57,682 bases of DNA from Pezizomycotina sp. ARF18 (taxonomy: Eukaryota; Ascomycota), in assembly GCA_002224055.1 (NCBI GenBank), contig AZLU01000251.1, positions 1 to 57,682 of the forward strand, in the 5' to 3' direction. A model generated the notes under the pieces. It was not told the DNA's origin, searched no databases, and was given only the letters and a program-made list of their open reading frames with translations. Of this stretch, positions 47,145-57,682 are shown piece after piece (position 1 is the first letter of the stretch; each line of letters starts with the position of its first letter). The translations under genes and the position numbers were made by a program.

Positions 47145-47986
47145 TTAGTCGGCGCAGAAGCAGTCGTCGCCGCAGCAGTCGCACTCGCAGCCGCACGCGC
47201 AGCAGTCGTCGATGCAGTCGAGGCAGGCGTCGCAGGCGAGGCAGCAGCAGATGGCGGCGAGGCTGCGAGGAGGGATGATGTTAGCGATGTGGTAATTCAA
47301 CAAAGCGGCGGATAGATTAAGAAAGAAAAAAAAAATACAATAGATAGGAGAGGTATAGGCAAAATATATGAAGAGAAAATCCGCGTGATCGAGTGGACGT
47401 CAATGATGCGGCGTTCAAAAGCAAAGGGGAAAATGCTGTGTTGTGTCGTGGTTGTTGATAAAAAAAATAGCACGGCTATCTTTTCCATCTGTCTCGGGTA
47501 AGTCGGTAGAGAATGGGTCGGAAGCGTTCGGAGTATTCTTTCGGCCACTCCGCCCGAAACAACGAAAAAAAAACAGGGCGTCTTCAACCACCACGCAGCG
47601 AGCGAAAAATAGGTGGTTGGCGAATAATACCGCCAGAAGCCCGAAAAGAAACAAAAGAAACATCGCGAACAAGAACAAAAACCAAAATCAAAAAAAAAAA
47701 AAAAGAAAAAAAAATAAGAAGTATACTCACAATCCAGCGCAGCAGCCGCGCTCCCGCCCGCCGCGGAGGTTCAGGAAGGAGTAGCGGCTCCGGGTCGTCT
47801 CCTGCGATGCCGGCGGGGTGTGGCTTCCATCTGGGAGTGGTCGTGGGCTGCGCGGCAGTTCGACATTGTCATCGTCGCGGCGGGGAGGCTAAGAAGGCAC
47901 GGTTTCGTTAGTTACGCGGAGAGAAAAAGATAGGAAAGGTGAATAAAGAGAGAACAAACCTTAGTTACGACGGTTTCGGAGGCCAT
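47145..47986 (-). CDS. CYSTM-like small cysteine-rich protein, 100 aa, three exons
   Basis: Exons on the minus strand: 47986-47960, 47888-47731 and 47262-47145. The lengths (27, 158 and 118 bases) fit in phase and give exactly 100 residues with no frame error. Exon 1 encodes only MASETVVTK. Exon 2 is hydrophilic and Pro-rich (PPRRDDDNVELPRSPRPLPD), ending RERGCCAG. Exon 3 encodes FLAAICCCLACDACLDCIDD and then CCACGCECDCCGDDCFCAD. That makes about 17 Cys in the last 40 residues. The layout of a disordered N-terminus and a short Cys-rich hydrophobic C-terminal tail is that of CYSTM-type proteins. These are tail-anchored at membranes and linked to stress or metal tolerance in other eukaryotes. 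The 468-base second intron is unusually long and the first exon very short, so gene finders may miss it. Confidence 0.75.
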
Positions 47987-48024
47987 GGTGAATATGGTTT
48001 ATACGGTGTTATGTATCGTGAATG

Positions 48025-48050
48025 TTTTTTTTTTTTTTTTTTTTTTTTTT
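48025..48050. repeat. Poly(T) tract upstream of the CYSTM-like gene
   Basis: 26 T, about 40 bases upstream of the ATG of the CYSTM-like gene, in its promoter or leader. Confidence 0.95.
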
Positions 48051-51000
48051 CTTTCGGAAGGAATGTGTTTGGATCCTGAGATGATGGTCAAAATTGTAGG
48101 ATGGCGATAATTATACAACGGCAATAATCAGAAAAATAAGAGAAAAATCAGAAAGAAAGTCTTCTAGGGGGGATGGGCGACCCTTTTTATTTAATGGCTA
48201 CTTATTGATAATTATACAGTACAGTGCATATATACTGGTCACCCTTTTTTTTTTTTGTTCTCACGCAGAAGGCTAGGAATGTACTAGGTATGTATGTACC
48301 CAGAACAAAGGCGCTCGTTGGCCTGCCCTGCTGTATGTACGTATACATCATGTAGGGGTGTGGACCGATCTAAACCCATGGGGATGAGCAGGAACAAGGG
48401 AAAATCATTCGTCACAAAGAAATAAATACACACACTGCGAACCACGGGTAATCACCCCTAAAATATATACATATATTTTTAATTTTCCTCAGACCACCAC
48501 CATTGTATGCAAACATGTCTTATATTTTCATGGATTTGTATCTGTATATATTGCGGTACAGTAAACAACAAGATCCACAAGTATTTACAAGAAATCTATC
48601 AAGAAGAGAAGAATACTGGAAATTGCCAGAGCTAGAGAGCGCTGAAAGGGTTCGTTTCCATCGCGGGTTTTCCTGTTTTTCTCAGTTTGCCGGAAAAAAA
48701 ATATGCTCCACTAGGGCACCACACGTGCGAAGTCCAGCTGAGAAGTCCAGGAAACTCCCCTCTCGCCAAAAATTAACACCGCCTCCTCCACTTTTTTACC
48801 TAAATGTACTCGTGTTTTATTTGAAAGCTTGGAAACCGCTTTGTTTAAAACAAACAAACAAAGAGATATTAAATTAATGTAAATTTACCGACAATACATC
48901 GTGTTTTTCCATGAAATCTGAAAAAGTCGCGATATAGTAAAAAAACTTTTTGTCTGTTAGAAGTAAGATCCGTAAGACGCAGCCCAGAAACCGCCCAGAG
49001 AAAACAAGCTTTTTCCCCTATCATAATCTCTCCTTGGCCAACACCCTTCCTTATCCCCCAAAGTACAATATTCTTGGCTTACGATTACCGATCTTGGTAT
49101 TTTTTTGCCAGCTGTTTTAGCTGCTAGTTTCGTGTAAAGCGAGCACCCGCGTCATCAGTACACGCTACTTGTGATCACGATAAAATGCAATAGACAGATT
49201 AGGTAGTCAATACCATGAAAGCTTGTATCTAGATTTTCTATTCTAGAAATAGAACAGCACACGTACTCTACTGCACTAAAAAAAAAAAACCCTTGACCTT
49301 TTGAGGTTTTTTTGCGGTCCAGAGATCTTGATTTGCACAGCCCACGTTACCAGGGAAAAGAGAAATTACGACTGCAAGGGAAAAGGATTTAGGGGACGCA
49401 CACGGTTTAACGGCGCAAAGACAACTTTCTTTGCGGGAATATTGTTAGTGGTCACTGGTCAGTACTAAGTAGTGGAGAAACTGACAGCTGGAATCGAATG
49501 CACGGGTGTCGAAAGGGGCATTGAAGTGGGTACTTAATGCCAAGACCAGGAATGGAAGCTCGAGCGAAATGGAGAGCACTTCCGAAAGGTTTGCTACGTG
49601 AAACGGGATAGACTGCAATACCGAGGATTCAAATATCTAATATCCCTTGAGCAGGCTCGGTTCGTACGATGCAAATAATTATTGAAGAAAAAGGAATTGC
49701 GGCTGCTCGGAGGTATAAAGATAGAGAAGGTCACATCGATAAGCAAAAGTGTTCATCTTTTCGCTAATTTTCAGACCGGAAATTTCTCTGAAAAAGACAA
49801 CGGGAGGGGGGTAGGGGACCGGAAACAAAAGAGAAGATTTGAATTACGATCGCAAGGCATCCCCGGGTCAAAAAGGCAGACTCCCACTGTTCCTCGATGA
49901 TGCTTTTTCTTTCTTTCTTTTATTTTATTTTATTTTTATTTTGGGAAATTGTTTATCTAGTCAATGAAAGAGTGCGTATCGCCGGATCCACCTTTTTTTT
50001 TTTTTTTTTTTTTTTTTTGATCTTTCTCAGACCAGGATTTACATTTAGACAGCAAGAACTATTTTCATCCAAGGGCGTTTTACGGCTGACAGAAAGCAGG
50101 GTAAGATACAGAGTGGAGCAAAGACATGCATCGCGATTTGTAATTTTGTCACCGCTTTTCATTCATTGGCCAGAAATACCGGTTGTCAAAGGTTTTTGTT
50201 TTTGTGGAAATTACGAAGGGTTGGACGAGGAAATCACGAAATGTATGCACGGGCGAGATTGAAATGCTTAAGGCTGTATTCAAATTTCGCCGCTTTTTCT
50301 CCACAATTTTCCGGATTCTAGACTGTTTTTGGCGTATCTTGGCTGAAAATGAAAAATCGTGCGCCGGGGAAGGCGGGATTCTTACTTTTTTCCACGAGAC
50401 GAGAGACACGGGTATTTCTGAACTAATTTTTTTTTCTTTCCGGCTCGGTCGCCGAAGAGGCGGTTTTTTTTTTGTGCCAGTTGGTGAAACATTCAAAAAA
50501 AACTACAATAATTCCCGGGTGCTTAATACGAAGACGCGTCGAACAAGTAATCTATTATTATAAATACCATGAACGCCAATAATATACTAATACAAGAACG
50601 ATTCCTTCCGCTAATTCTCTTTCCTACTAGTATGCGGTATCAGGATCCATTAAGGAAGCTATCCTTAAGCCGCACTGCGTTACTCAATTGTGATATTACC
50701 GTCGTGAAAAGGTCAGTTGGTCGCTTACGAGGAGATGAGATTCTGCGCGAATGCCCGTTGAAATATGAAGTCTCTTTTAGAAGGCGGAGGTATAGCTGGA
50801 GCGGATCCCCGTGCGCGAAAAACCAGAGTATTATGTTGATATGGTGTCGTGTCTGTATGGACACTTCGTTCCATCTAAAAGGAAATAATATGGCGCGGTG
50901 GTGATCACATCGCTTAGCACTCTTCTTGACGTCCGTCCTTATGTTCCGAAGCTTCGCATACTCTCATTTCGAAATTGAAGATTTAGAAAATCGTCGTTTA

Positions 51001-51861
51001 TACTCTTCTGCTGACCCTCTTTCGCATTTCTATGTTGTTTTAGATCATTGAAAAACATCTTATAGCATGTCTGCTTGTTGTATAACTCAATACACCTATC
51101 GTCAGTTCTCCTCTTTCTAGTGAAGTATTCTGATCTTGCGGTTTATACTTGCGGGGGGGGGGGGGGACCTTAGCGTAACTACATTGTTAGTTCTTCTCGT
51201 GTTGTTTCGTAGCGTTTTATGGAGGATTAATAGAAAGAAGAAAAATCGGTTTGGTGTTTATGCGTTGTGTTCTCAGTACATCAGAGACTGTCGTCGGGGT
51301 CTTGAACGCGCACTTGGTTGAATAATTGCTGTGGCAGCAAGTGGGTTTGAATTGTTTGAATGTGAGATTCGGTCCACGTGACAGAAAGTGGGTGTGCATG
51401 CGGCCACGCCCGGGTGGCCCGCGGGAGCCAATCCGGCAACGCGATAAGCCCGACCCGCCTACTCTTATCAATTTCCTATAATAATTAAAGGATAGGAGTT
51501 TCAGCGCAAAATTGTCCTCAGGACAGGATAACACACAACACATGAATACTATAAATACGAAATGTGTGCCATAGTTCCTGGGCCCCTGTACACTGACCGA
51601 GCCTCGGGCTAGAGATAGCTGTGAGTAAGAGTTGCTCAGCACAACAACCCCAACGCTGCCGATTGAATTAGATATATGGAGATGAGAACAATAGTTTGGG
51701 ATATACGCAATCATATGTATTCGTGTGAAAGAAAAAGCCGAGTGACAACCGCTGCTACATGTGATGTGGCCTTTCCAAAAGGTCGACACCCCATCTCAAG
51801 CTGGCCCAGTTCGATGTGAAAAAAGTAAGACAACCGTCAGTCCACCCAAGACGCCGTTGAA
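48051..51861. other. No supportable gene
   Basis: Contains 26 T at 49,993-50,018 and 14 G at 51,153-51,166. Open frames at 50,183-50,563 (+) and 51,217-51,789 (-) have no recognisable motifs or splice support. Confidence 0.4.
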
Positions 51862-52000
51862 TCACGGAGCCACCGATCCCAAGTCTACATGAAGGAGTAC
51901 GTGATCCATATCGTGCAATATCTCGGCGTGTTTCCCACACTTGAACAAAGACGAAAGTCGCACTCGTCATTCCTGCACTCGTAAAATTCACCGCAAAGCC
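51862..52000 (-). other. ZZ-type zinc finger segment of the ankyrin protein
   Basis: The Cys/His pattern is FYEC, RNDECDFRLC, FKC, then LHDMDH, close to the ZZ consensus (Y-x-C-x2-C-x-DF-x-LC-x2-C with two later His). It is preceded before the intron by CRAC, which may supply the first pair. One base is out of phase at the exon junction and one within the finger. Confidence 0.55.
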
Positions 52001-55000
52001 CTGTTATGGATAAGGCAAGGTATTAGCTTTTTCGAACCAAAAAAGTCTCTCTTGGATGACATCGAGATGGTTCTAATAGTCTACTTACCACGAGACACGC
52101 TCTGCATGCCGTTCCCTCAAGTTGTCTGCCCTGGAGAGCGGGCATTTCATTCTCGGCTGCATCCTCCCTATGCTCTACGGGCAACATATCAAGGTAATTG
52201 CGGTAGCCATGGAAGATGGCAATCCGGCGGGGCGTCCAGCCGCCGAGGATTGTCGTTGACGCGCCTTCGGCTTCGGGGTTGTAGTCGTTGATAAGTACCT
52301 GGAGGGTTGCTTGATTCGGCTGGCGGCATGCCAGTGCAAAGGCGTCCAGCCGTCCATGTCCGGAGAGGCAAGATGCTGTTCCAGCGATATCTCACCATCT
52401 TGACTCCGAAGCAACCCAAGCGCTCCGATGAAGACGTCTTCGGTTGGGGCGAGAACAGCACAGTGCAAGCCGGAACGCCCTTGCGCATCCTTGAAGTTCG
52501 AGAGGACTAAGGCCAGAACCTGCTTGGAATATCGGCGGTGAGAAGCTGTTGCGTCAGCCGGCTGCTTCCTACCTCTTCCCAGCTCCTGCGCCGCCGGTTG
52601 TATAATTGCCGATGGTAACAACTATCTGAGATGTCGCTGGCGATGCTAGCGTTCTCGTCGCCCTTGCTGCCGCGAAGCCCGTCTTCTTAGCCATCAAGAG
52701 CTGGGCGCGGGCCGTAGCGTGCAAGAACTCCTCGGCACGAGTCCACTCCCGCGACCGCAGAGCGCCAGATGGAGCGGCAAGCGTCCAAACGCATCGCGCA
52801 TTAGCGGTGCCATAGGACCTCTACGGAGGAGCCAGTTCACGACCTCAGCCGGGGCACAGGCGATGGCTGCCGCGTGCAGTGGGTATGGTATTTGCCCCCC
52901 GTGGCGACCGGTGAAGCCCGCGCTTTTCCAGAAGCTTCAGGAGCTCGACTGTGTCCGGGCCCGCTCGGCCTGCCATGATTGCGGCTTGGATCGGGTGGGG
53001 TACCTTCCCACCAAGGAAGATGCCAGGTTGGCTGGGGGATTCTCTCCCTCAAGCAAGATCCGGGCAATATCAAATCTGCCTTTGGCACAGGCCGCGGCGA
53101 GGGGAGAGCCATGGGCGCCCGCGTGGATGTTAACATCTGCACCGAACTCTCTCAGGATATGGGCCAAGTGCCTGGACTTCGACTCGTCTTCCACCTCACA
53201 AATAGCAATGTGCAGGGGTGTCATGCCCCCACCCTTCTCGACCTCGTTGACGGATGCCCTTCCCAACGGGCTGCGGAGGATCAACTCGAGGCTTCGCTCG
53301 TCCTGACGCGAATGGCGCAACGCAGCGCTTCGGAGACGGTCGAGTCAGGGGGCGGTGGAGGTTGCTTCCCCTTGGGCCCTGCCTCCGGACTCGTCCCCAG
53401 CCAAATCTCGACGACGGATTCGAGAACCTCGTAGCTTCTTGAGTTCAGCGCCACCATCAGCGCCTGGGGTGCTGTCAGCCCATCCTCATGTTTTCCCAGC
53501 TTGTAAAAGCGAAGGAGAACCTTCACAAGCGCTATGTTGATTGCGCTCGGGGAGGGCGGAGGTACGCAGACCAGATCGAGAAAGGTGGTGTTGTTGTGGG
53601 TCAGAATCGGCGAAAGCAGCGGCAAAAGCGTTGGTGGAATTCGCATCCGGGCTCCGCGCCGCGCAAGTACTCGACGACGCGGGCGTGGGAGCTCGCAATA
53701 GCGTTGGAGAAGCGGCGTGTCGCCAGTGTCCATCTCGGCCTCCAGGGGCGCTCCCATGTCGGCCAAAAGCTTAACGGAATCCAGAATGCCTACTCGGCAA
53801 GCGATGTGCAGCGGCTGGATTCCCTTCGTAGCTGTCACGGTTGGCGACGCGCCGTGGAGAAGGAGAAGCCGCACCATGCGTGGCTGGGCAGCGGCTACGG
53901 CAGTATGGAGTGCGTTGAATTCTGGTTGTTCTCGTTGCCGGAATTGTCAAGGTCGTGCATGTTGGGGCTGGTGTCATCGATGGGGCAGCCCCTTTCAAGG
54001 AGGTAGCTTGCCACCGGAGATGGCCGTTTTCCGCTGCGGCGACCAAAGCCTCAACACGCGACGCCGGGTTGTCGAGGTAGCGGTCATGCAATGCCTCTAC
54101 GACGGATAAGTGGCCAGCCGCCGAAGCCGCTGCCAAAGCTGTTCTACCCCATCGGTCTTCGGCCAGGAGATCGCACTGATCGGAGCTGGCAAGGGCAGTG
54201 GCTGCACCAGCATGGCCCGATAGCAGGCATAGTGAATAGGCTTGAGGGAGTCTTCCCCTCGTTGGGATTCAGCAAGGCGCCCTTTGCGATGAGCCGCTGT
54301 ATTGTATCAACCGCACCGGCTCTTGCCGCCATGTGGATGGCCACGATCTTGCGATAATCCATGATGTTTGGATCTGCAGCGCGGTCGAGCAGGAGGTTGG
54401 CTACGCTGCCCAAGTCCTTGTCCACCGCCATGAAGAAAACGTTGGCGCCGTCTTCGTTGGCCGTGTTGACAGGGGAGCAGATCGATGAGGTGTACTCGTA
54501 CTCAGAGCCAGAATTCAACCGCGTCATAGTCGTCGTCGGAATCAACCCCTTGGGTGGCGGTCTCGGTCTTGAAGTTTTGGACCAATATCATGGTTCCCTC
54601 CGTTCCATTGTTCTCGGCGTTTGTTGCGTTGTCGTGGTAGGCCACCAACTCCTTTTGTCCCTCATTTCCGACGCCAACTGATGGAGCAGCACTAAGGTCG
54701 GATCCGAAACTTCCGGGCCTGTGGCGTCGAGGTTGCCCGGCGGTGACAATGATAGAAGCTGTGGAGGCGCGAGAGTCGTCGCCTTTGCCAACATCTCGGC
54801 CACTTCAACGTGGCCTTGTTGGATGGCTAGATGGAGCGGAAAATTCCCCTGCAGGTCCCATATTGCAACTTCGGCGTTGTGGTCGAGAAGGACTCGCGTT
54901 GTCTTGACGTGGCCGTGATAGCTCGCGGCGTGAAGCGCTGCGCGACGCAGTGGAGTATTTCGATAGTTGATGCTTGCCTCATTGCCAGAACTCAGTAGAT

Positions 55001-57682
55001 ATTCCACCACGCTTGCCTGCCCGAAACGCTGGCGATGAACAGAGGGTCTGCTGGTTTGGGGCATACGCGTCGATGGATCCCGGGCTGCGCAAGCAGTGGA
55101 GTGTTTTGGGGGGATTATGGGCAACTGGCCCCAGTGGTCGCCAGTCTGTGCAAGGGAGTCCAGCAAGATGTGTCCTCCTTTCCTTTGGTTCCACCATCTT
55201 GTTTGTTCTCACTGCCATCCGTCACCGACTCTTTCTCCGTTTCCATCCTAGCCTCCGCAGGATGATAGTACTGAGACACCATATCGACGTCTTTGTCGTT
55301 CCCGTACTCAATAGCCTGCTGTAATGCCTCCGAGGACCATAATGTCACTCCGAGTGCTGCGAACTGAGACTCGAGGAGATTATCTCGGAGTAATGCAGCT
55401 GCTAGTTCGTGGTTTCCAATCACTTGGGCTGCCAGACAGATGCGAGACGCCGTCTCAAGACTTTCGGGTGTCGCTTCGTCGTCTTCATAGACCCTGGCAC
55501 TCAGCAGATTAAACTCGGGGCCATGGGTAACGAGGCCAATGCCCTGAGCACAGCTTTCCTTTCCACAGTCTGCATTGCTTCGGAGGACGAGAAAATCGAG
55601 CGCACTAGGTTATAGTCAAGCATCTCAGCTGCGTACACCAAGAGCTACCGACCCCGGAAATTTCGACGGTCTAACCGCCAGACAGTGTAGGATCTCGAGA
55701 TCTCTGAGGTTCCGAGGGTTGAGAAATTGTTTTGAGGAGTTTGTCAGAGGTCGATAGGGAAACCGCGTGTTCTGGCTCGGCTGCACGGCAGAGTGGGAAG
55801 CGGATGTAAGCTGTTGCACAGGCCAAGCCATTCCTCAATATGCCTCTCATCGGCAACGAACGCAGCGAAGAATGGGTCCTTTTCGGCGTTCTTGTTTGTG
55901 TCGAAACCGGCAAGACGGTAGTGCTTGAGCCACGATCCGCCGCGTAACTGAGAAGACCCACGGCGGATTGCCCCAGTCTCCTTCGTCCTCATTGCCCGTG
56001 GACGACTGCTCGATGCCGCGGTGCGCTTTGCTGTCGAGACTACTAGTTGGACTGGGCGGGGACGTAGCATCGACCGCAATGTCTTCTCCCGGACCTCCCA
56101 TCGCCGACGATTCGTTCAACTCCTTGATGACCCCTCCCTGCGACGAAACTCGCCATGTCTTGTTCCTGAGAGATCCAAAGTGATTCGTCGAATCCAGCCG
56201 TGTCGCAAAATACAGAACAGCCGAAATGCAGACACGCCCTAAATAGAGATGCGGGCTCAGTCCAGTCCCAAGGAAGTCGCCTGCATGTGCTGAGACAAAG
56301 TCCTGGATATCAGCGGACGAGGTAGTCAAAAACAATCTCTCGCGGCTTATTGCCACGAAGCCGGCCAGCAGCTCCATCACATTGGCCGCGAAGCCGCGCT
56401 GGAATGAGGCGTCAGGTACAGAGCCCGCATAGGTCTCTGCTGTGGCTATATCGTGAAAGGCGAGAACTCCTTCGAGCTCATCTGACGTCATGGGAGAATC
56501 CGCGAAGGCAATGGCGACCAGTGATGCAAAGGCCAGCTGTGCAGTTCTCCGGTAATGCCTCGAGGGTTGCAGCAAAAGTCGGGATCTTATTCTCGGCAGT
56601 AGCCCCGCGGGGTGATCGTGGGACTGCAAGAGGCGAAAAAAACGGGTTGTTGGTCGAAGAAACTGCCTTCAGATCCAGGGAATAAGGTGTGCGTAAGGAT
56701 CCCGCATCCCTGAGACTTCGGGCAATGCCGTCATCAAAAATGACCACCAATCTCACACGGCTGTCGGTGCCCTTGATGTCGATTCGATCCGCTTGAGGAA
56801 AGAACTGCCGACGGGGCTGCTGTCCAGGCTCAAGAATCCGTACAGCGAAACGCAGTGGGCGTGCAAAACGGCCCTCAAACACTGCCAAACCGCTCGCTCC
56901 TTCCACGCCTCGAGGTTGCCTTGCAGGGCGTCACGAGGGTTGGGGAGGAGATGTTGCATGTACAAAAACGCTCGGGGTTGCTGGTAGATGAGCTGGAAGA
57001 GGAGTCGTGCACACAGATGGTCTGCTTGGCCACGTCTGTCATGTGCTTGTCCGCAAGGCCCTGGAGGGCCTGCTCGGCCGGTGGAGCTTCAAGCCAGGTG
57101 ACATGAGGGTCCATCGCCATGCGCGGGCAATTGAGTTCAGGACCGCGCCCGGCCTGATTTCTGCCAGCGCCGCGAAGCCGGAGGCGTGCGTGTTGACCAC
57201 TCTCAGGAATGTACGATCCTTGGTTGTTGCCGATATCCAGTGTTTCAATACGGCGCTGTTAACGCATTGCTCCGTAATGGGTGGAAACCAGGGATGTGAC
57301 CACAGCCAACCGTTCTCGGAGGGGCCTTGCGGGCGAGCGGAGGTCAACATGTTCAGGCACCGCCGTGTTACCGCCCAATTTCCTGTTCCGCCACACGATG
57401 ATATCGTTAGCCTCACACTTTGAAGATTGAGAGTGAACGGGAAATAAGGAAAAAAAGCCCACGGAGACGTAAAACTTACTCGCAGAGGAGTTCGCCATGT
57501 GCAATCGCAACCGAGCACTCTCCTGACGGTTGATGATGCGACCCAAGTCCCTTAGCCGCTGGTCAGAGGTCACCACAAGTCGTTTTCAGCCCGTTTCGGC
57601 TATCCTCCGGTGAAATCTATCAACCGACTCCATTAGGAAGAATTCTAGAAAGCAGCGGATTTTGTTAGACTAACCGATCTCC
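51862..57682 (-). CDS. NLR-like ankyrin-repeat protein with C-terminal ZZ zinc finger (partial, frame-broken)
   Basis: Runs in from the right edge. The N-terminal part reads TSDQRLRDLGRIINRQESAR and LRLHMANSSA, then a GTAAGT..AAAG intron near 57,420-57,480. Middle segments include CVNSAVLKHWISATTKDRTF, LEAWKERAVWQCLRAVLHAH and LAFASLVAIAFADSPMTSDE. Then comes LFLTTSSADIQDFVSAHAGD, which resembles the region after the NACHT ATPase in fungal NLR-like proteins. I see no intact Walker A motif. Ankyrin repeats follow from about 55.4 to 52.3 kb, for example GNFPLHLAIQQGHVEVAEML, GIQPLHIACRVGILDSVKLL, GMTPLHIAICEVEDESKSRH and MDGWTPLHW. After a possible last intron (52,088-52,001) the C-terminus reads CGEFYECRNDECDFRLC, a C-x2-C and LHDMDHVLLH, a ZZ-type zinc finger, ending at 51,862. 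The family is associated with non-self recognition and incompatibility. Many one-base frame breaks occur throughout, plus an in-frame TGA near 57,587. Confidence 0.75.

Noticed and set aside
51217-51789. Minus-strand open frame of 190 codons next to the ankyrin gene
   Set aside because: Length alone is the only support; no motif, no coherent hydrophobic pattern, and the ankyrin gene ends before it.
1-57682. tRNA and rRNA genes
   Set aside because: No stretch with the conserved T-arm and D-arm boxes of tRNA, or with rRNA-like sequence, was seen on reading; a covariance-model scan would be decisive.

Overview
The window looks like nuclear DNA of a filamentous ascomycete (Pezizomycotina). Genes are split by short GT-AG introns, some with CTAAC/CTAAT-like branch sites. 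A Fot1/pogo-type DNA transposon carries the CpA-to-TpA signature of repeat-induced point mutation (RIP). Gene content is typical of these fungi: a Tvp38 Golgi protein, an Old Yellow Enzyme-type oxidoreductase, an enoyl-CoA hydratase, a cysteine-rich CYSTM-like protein and a large ankyrin/ZZ NLR-like protein. I cannot name the species. Long A/T homopolymers are very frequent.

Layout. 1-2.5 kb: no gene. 2.55-4.39 kb (-): a spliced gene of unknown function whose five exons fit in phase. 4.5-11.3 kb: no supportable gene; microsatellites at the end. 11.7-13.1 kb (+): enoyl-CoA hydratase/isomerase with three exons and several frame breaks. 14.5-15.65 kb (-): relic of an unknown gene. 15.7-18.3 kb: a CTGCGAA/TTCGCAG minisatellite split by a 2.1-kb Fot1-like element with about 50-bp terminal inverted repeats. 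18.4-25.1 kb (-): the most unusual part, a tandem array of seven related small genes or relics at about 1-kb spacing, all on the same strand. They share a short helix-YW-helix motif; two are intact (101 and 122 aa). 28.3 kb (+): an intact 130-aa ORF. 29.4-30.7 kb (-): Old Yellow Enzyme family gene. 31.5-32.9 kb (-): a gene of unknown family. 32.9-40.7 kb: nearly empty. 40.9-41.7 kb (+): small lipocalin/FABP-like protein. 44.2-45.8 kb (+): Tvp38. 47.1-48.0 kb (-): intact three-exon CYSTM-like gene. 51.9-57.7 kb (-, running off the right edge): NLR-like ankyrin protein with a C-terminal ZZ zinc finger.

Many conserved exons carry one-base frame breaks although their splice sites and protein similarity are preserved. 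In the lipocalin-like gene at least three breaks are explained by one missing base in a homopolymer. I think uncorrected long-read indels are the likeliest general cause. True decay is better supported for the transposon (RIP) and probable for part of the tandem array. All frame-broken models should be read with this in mind.
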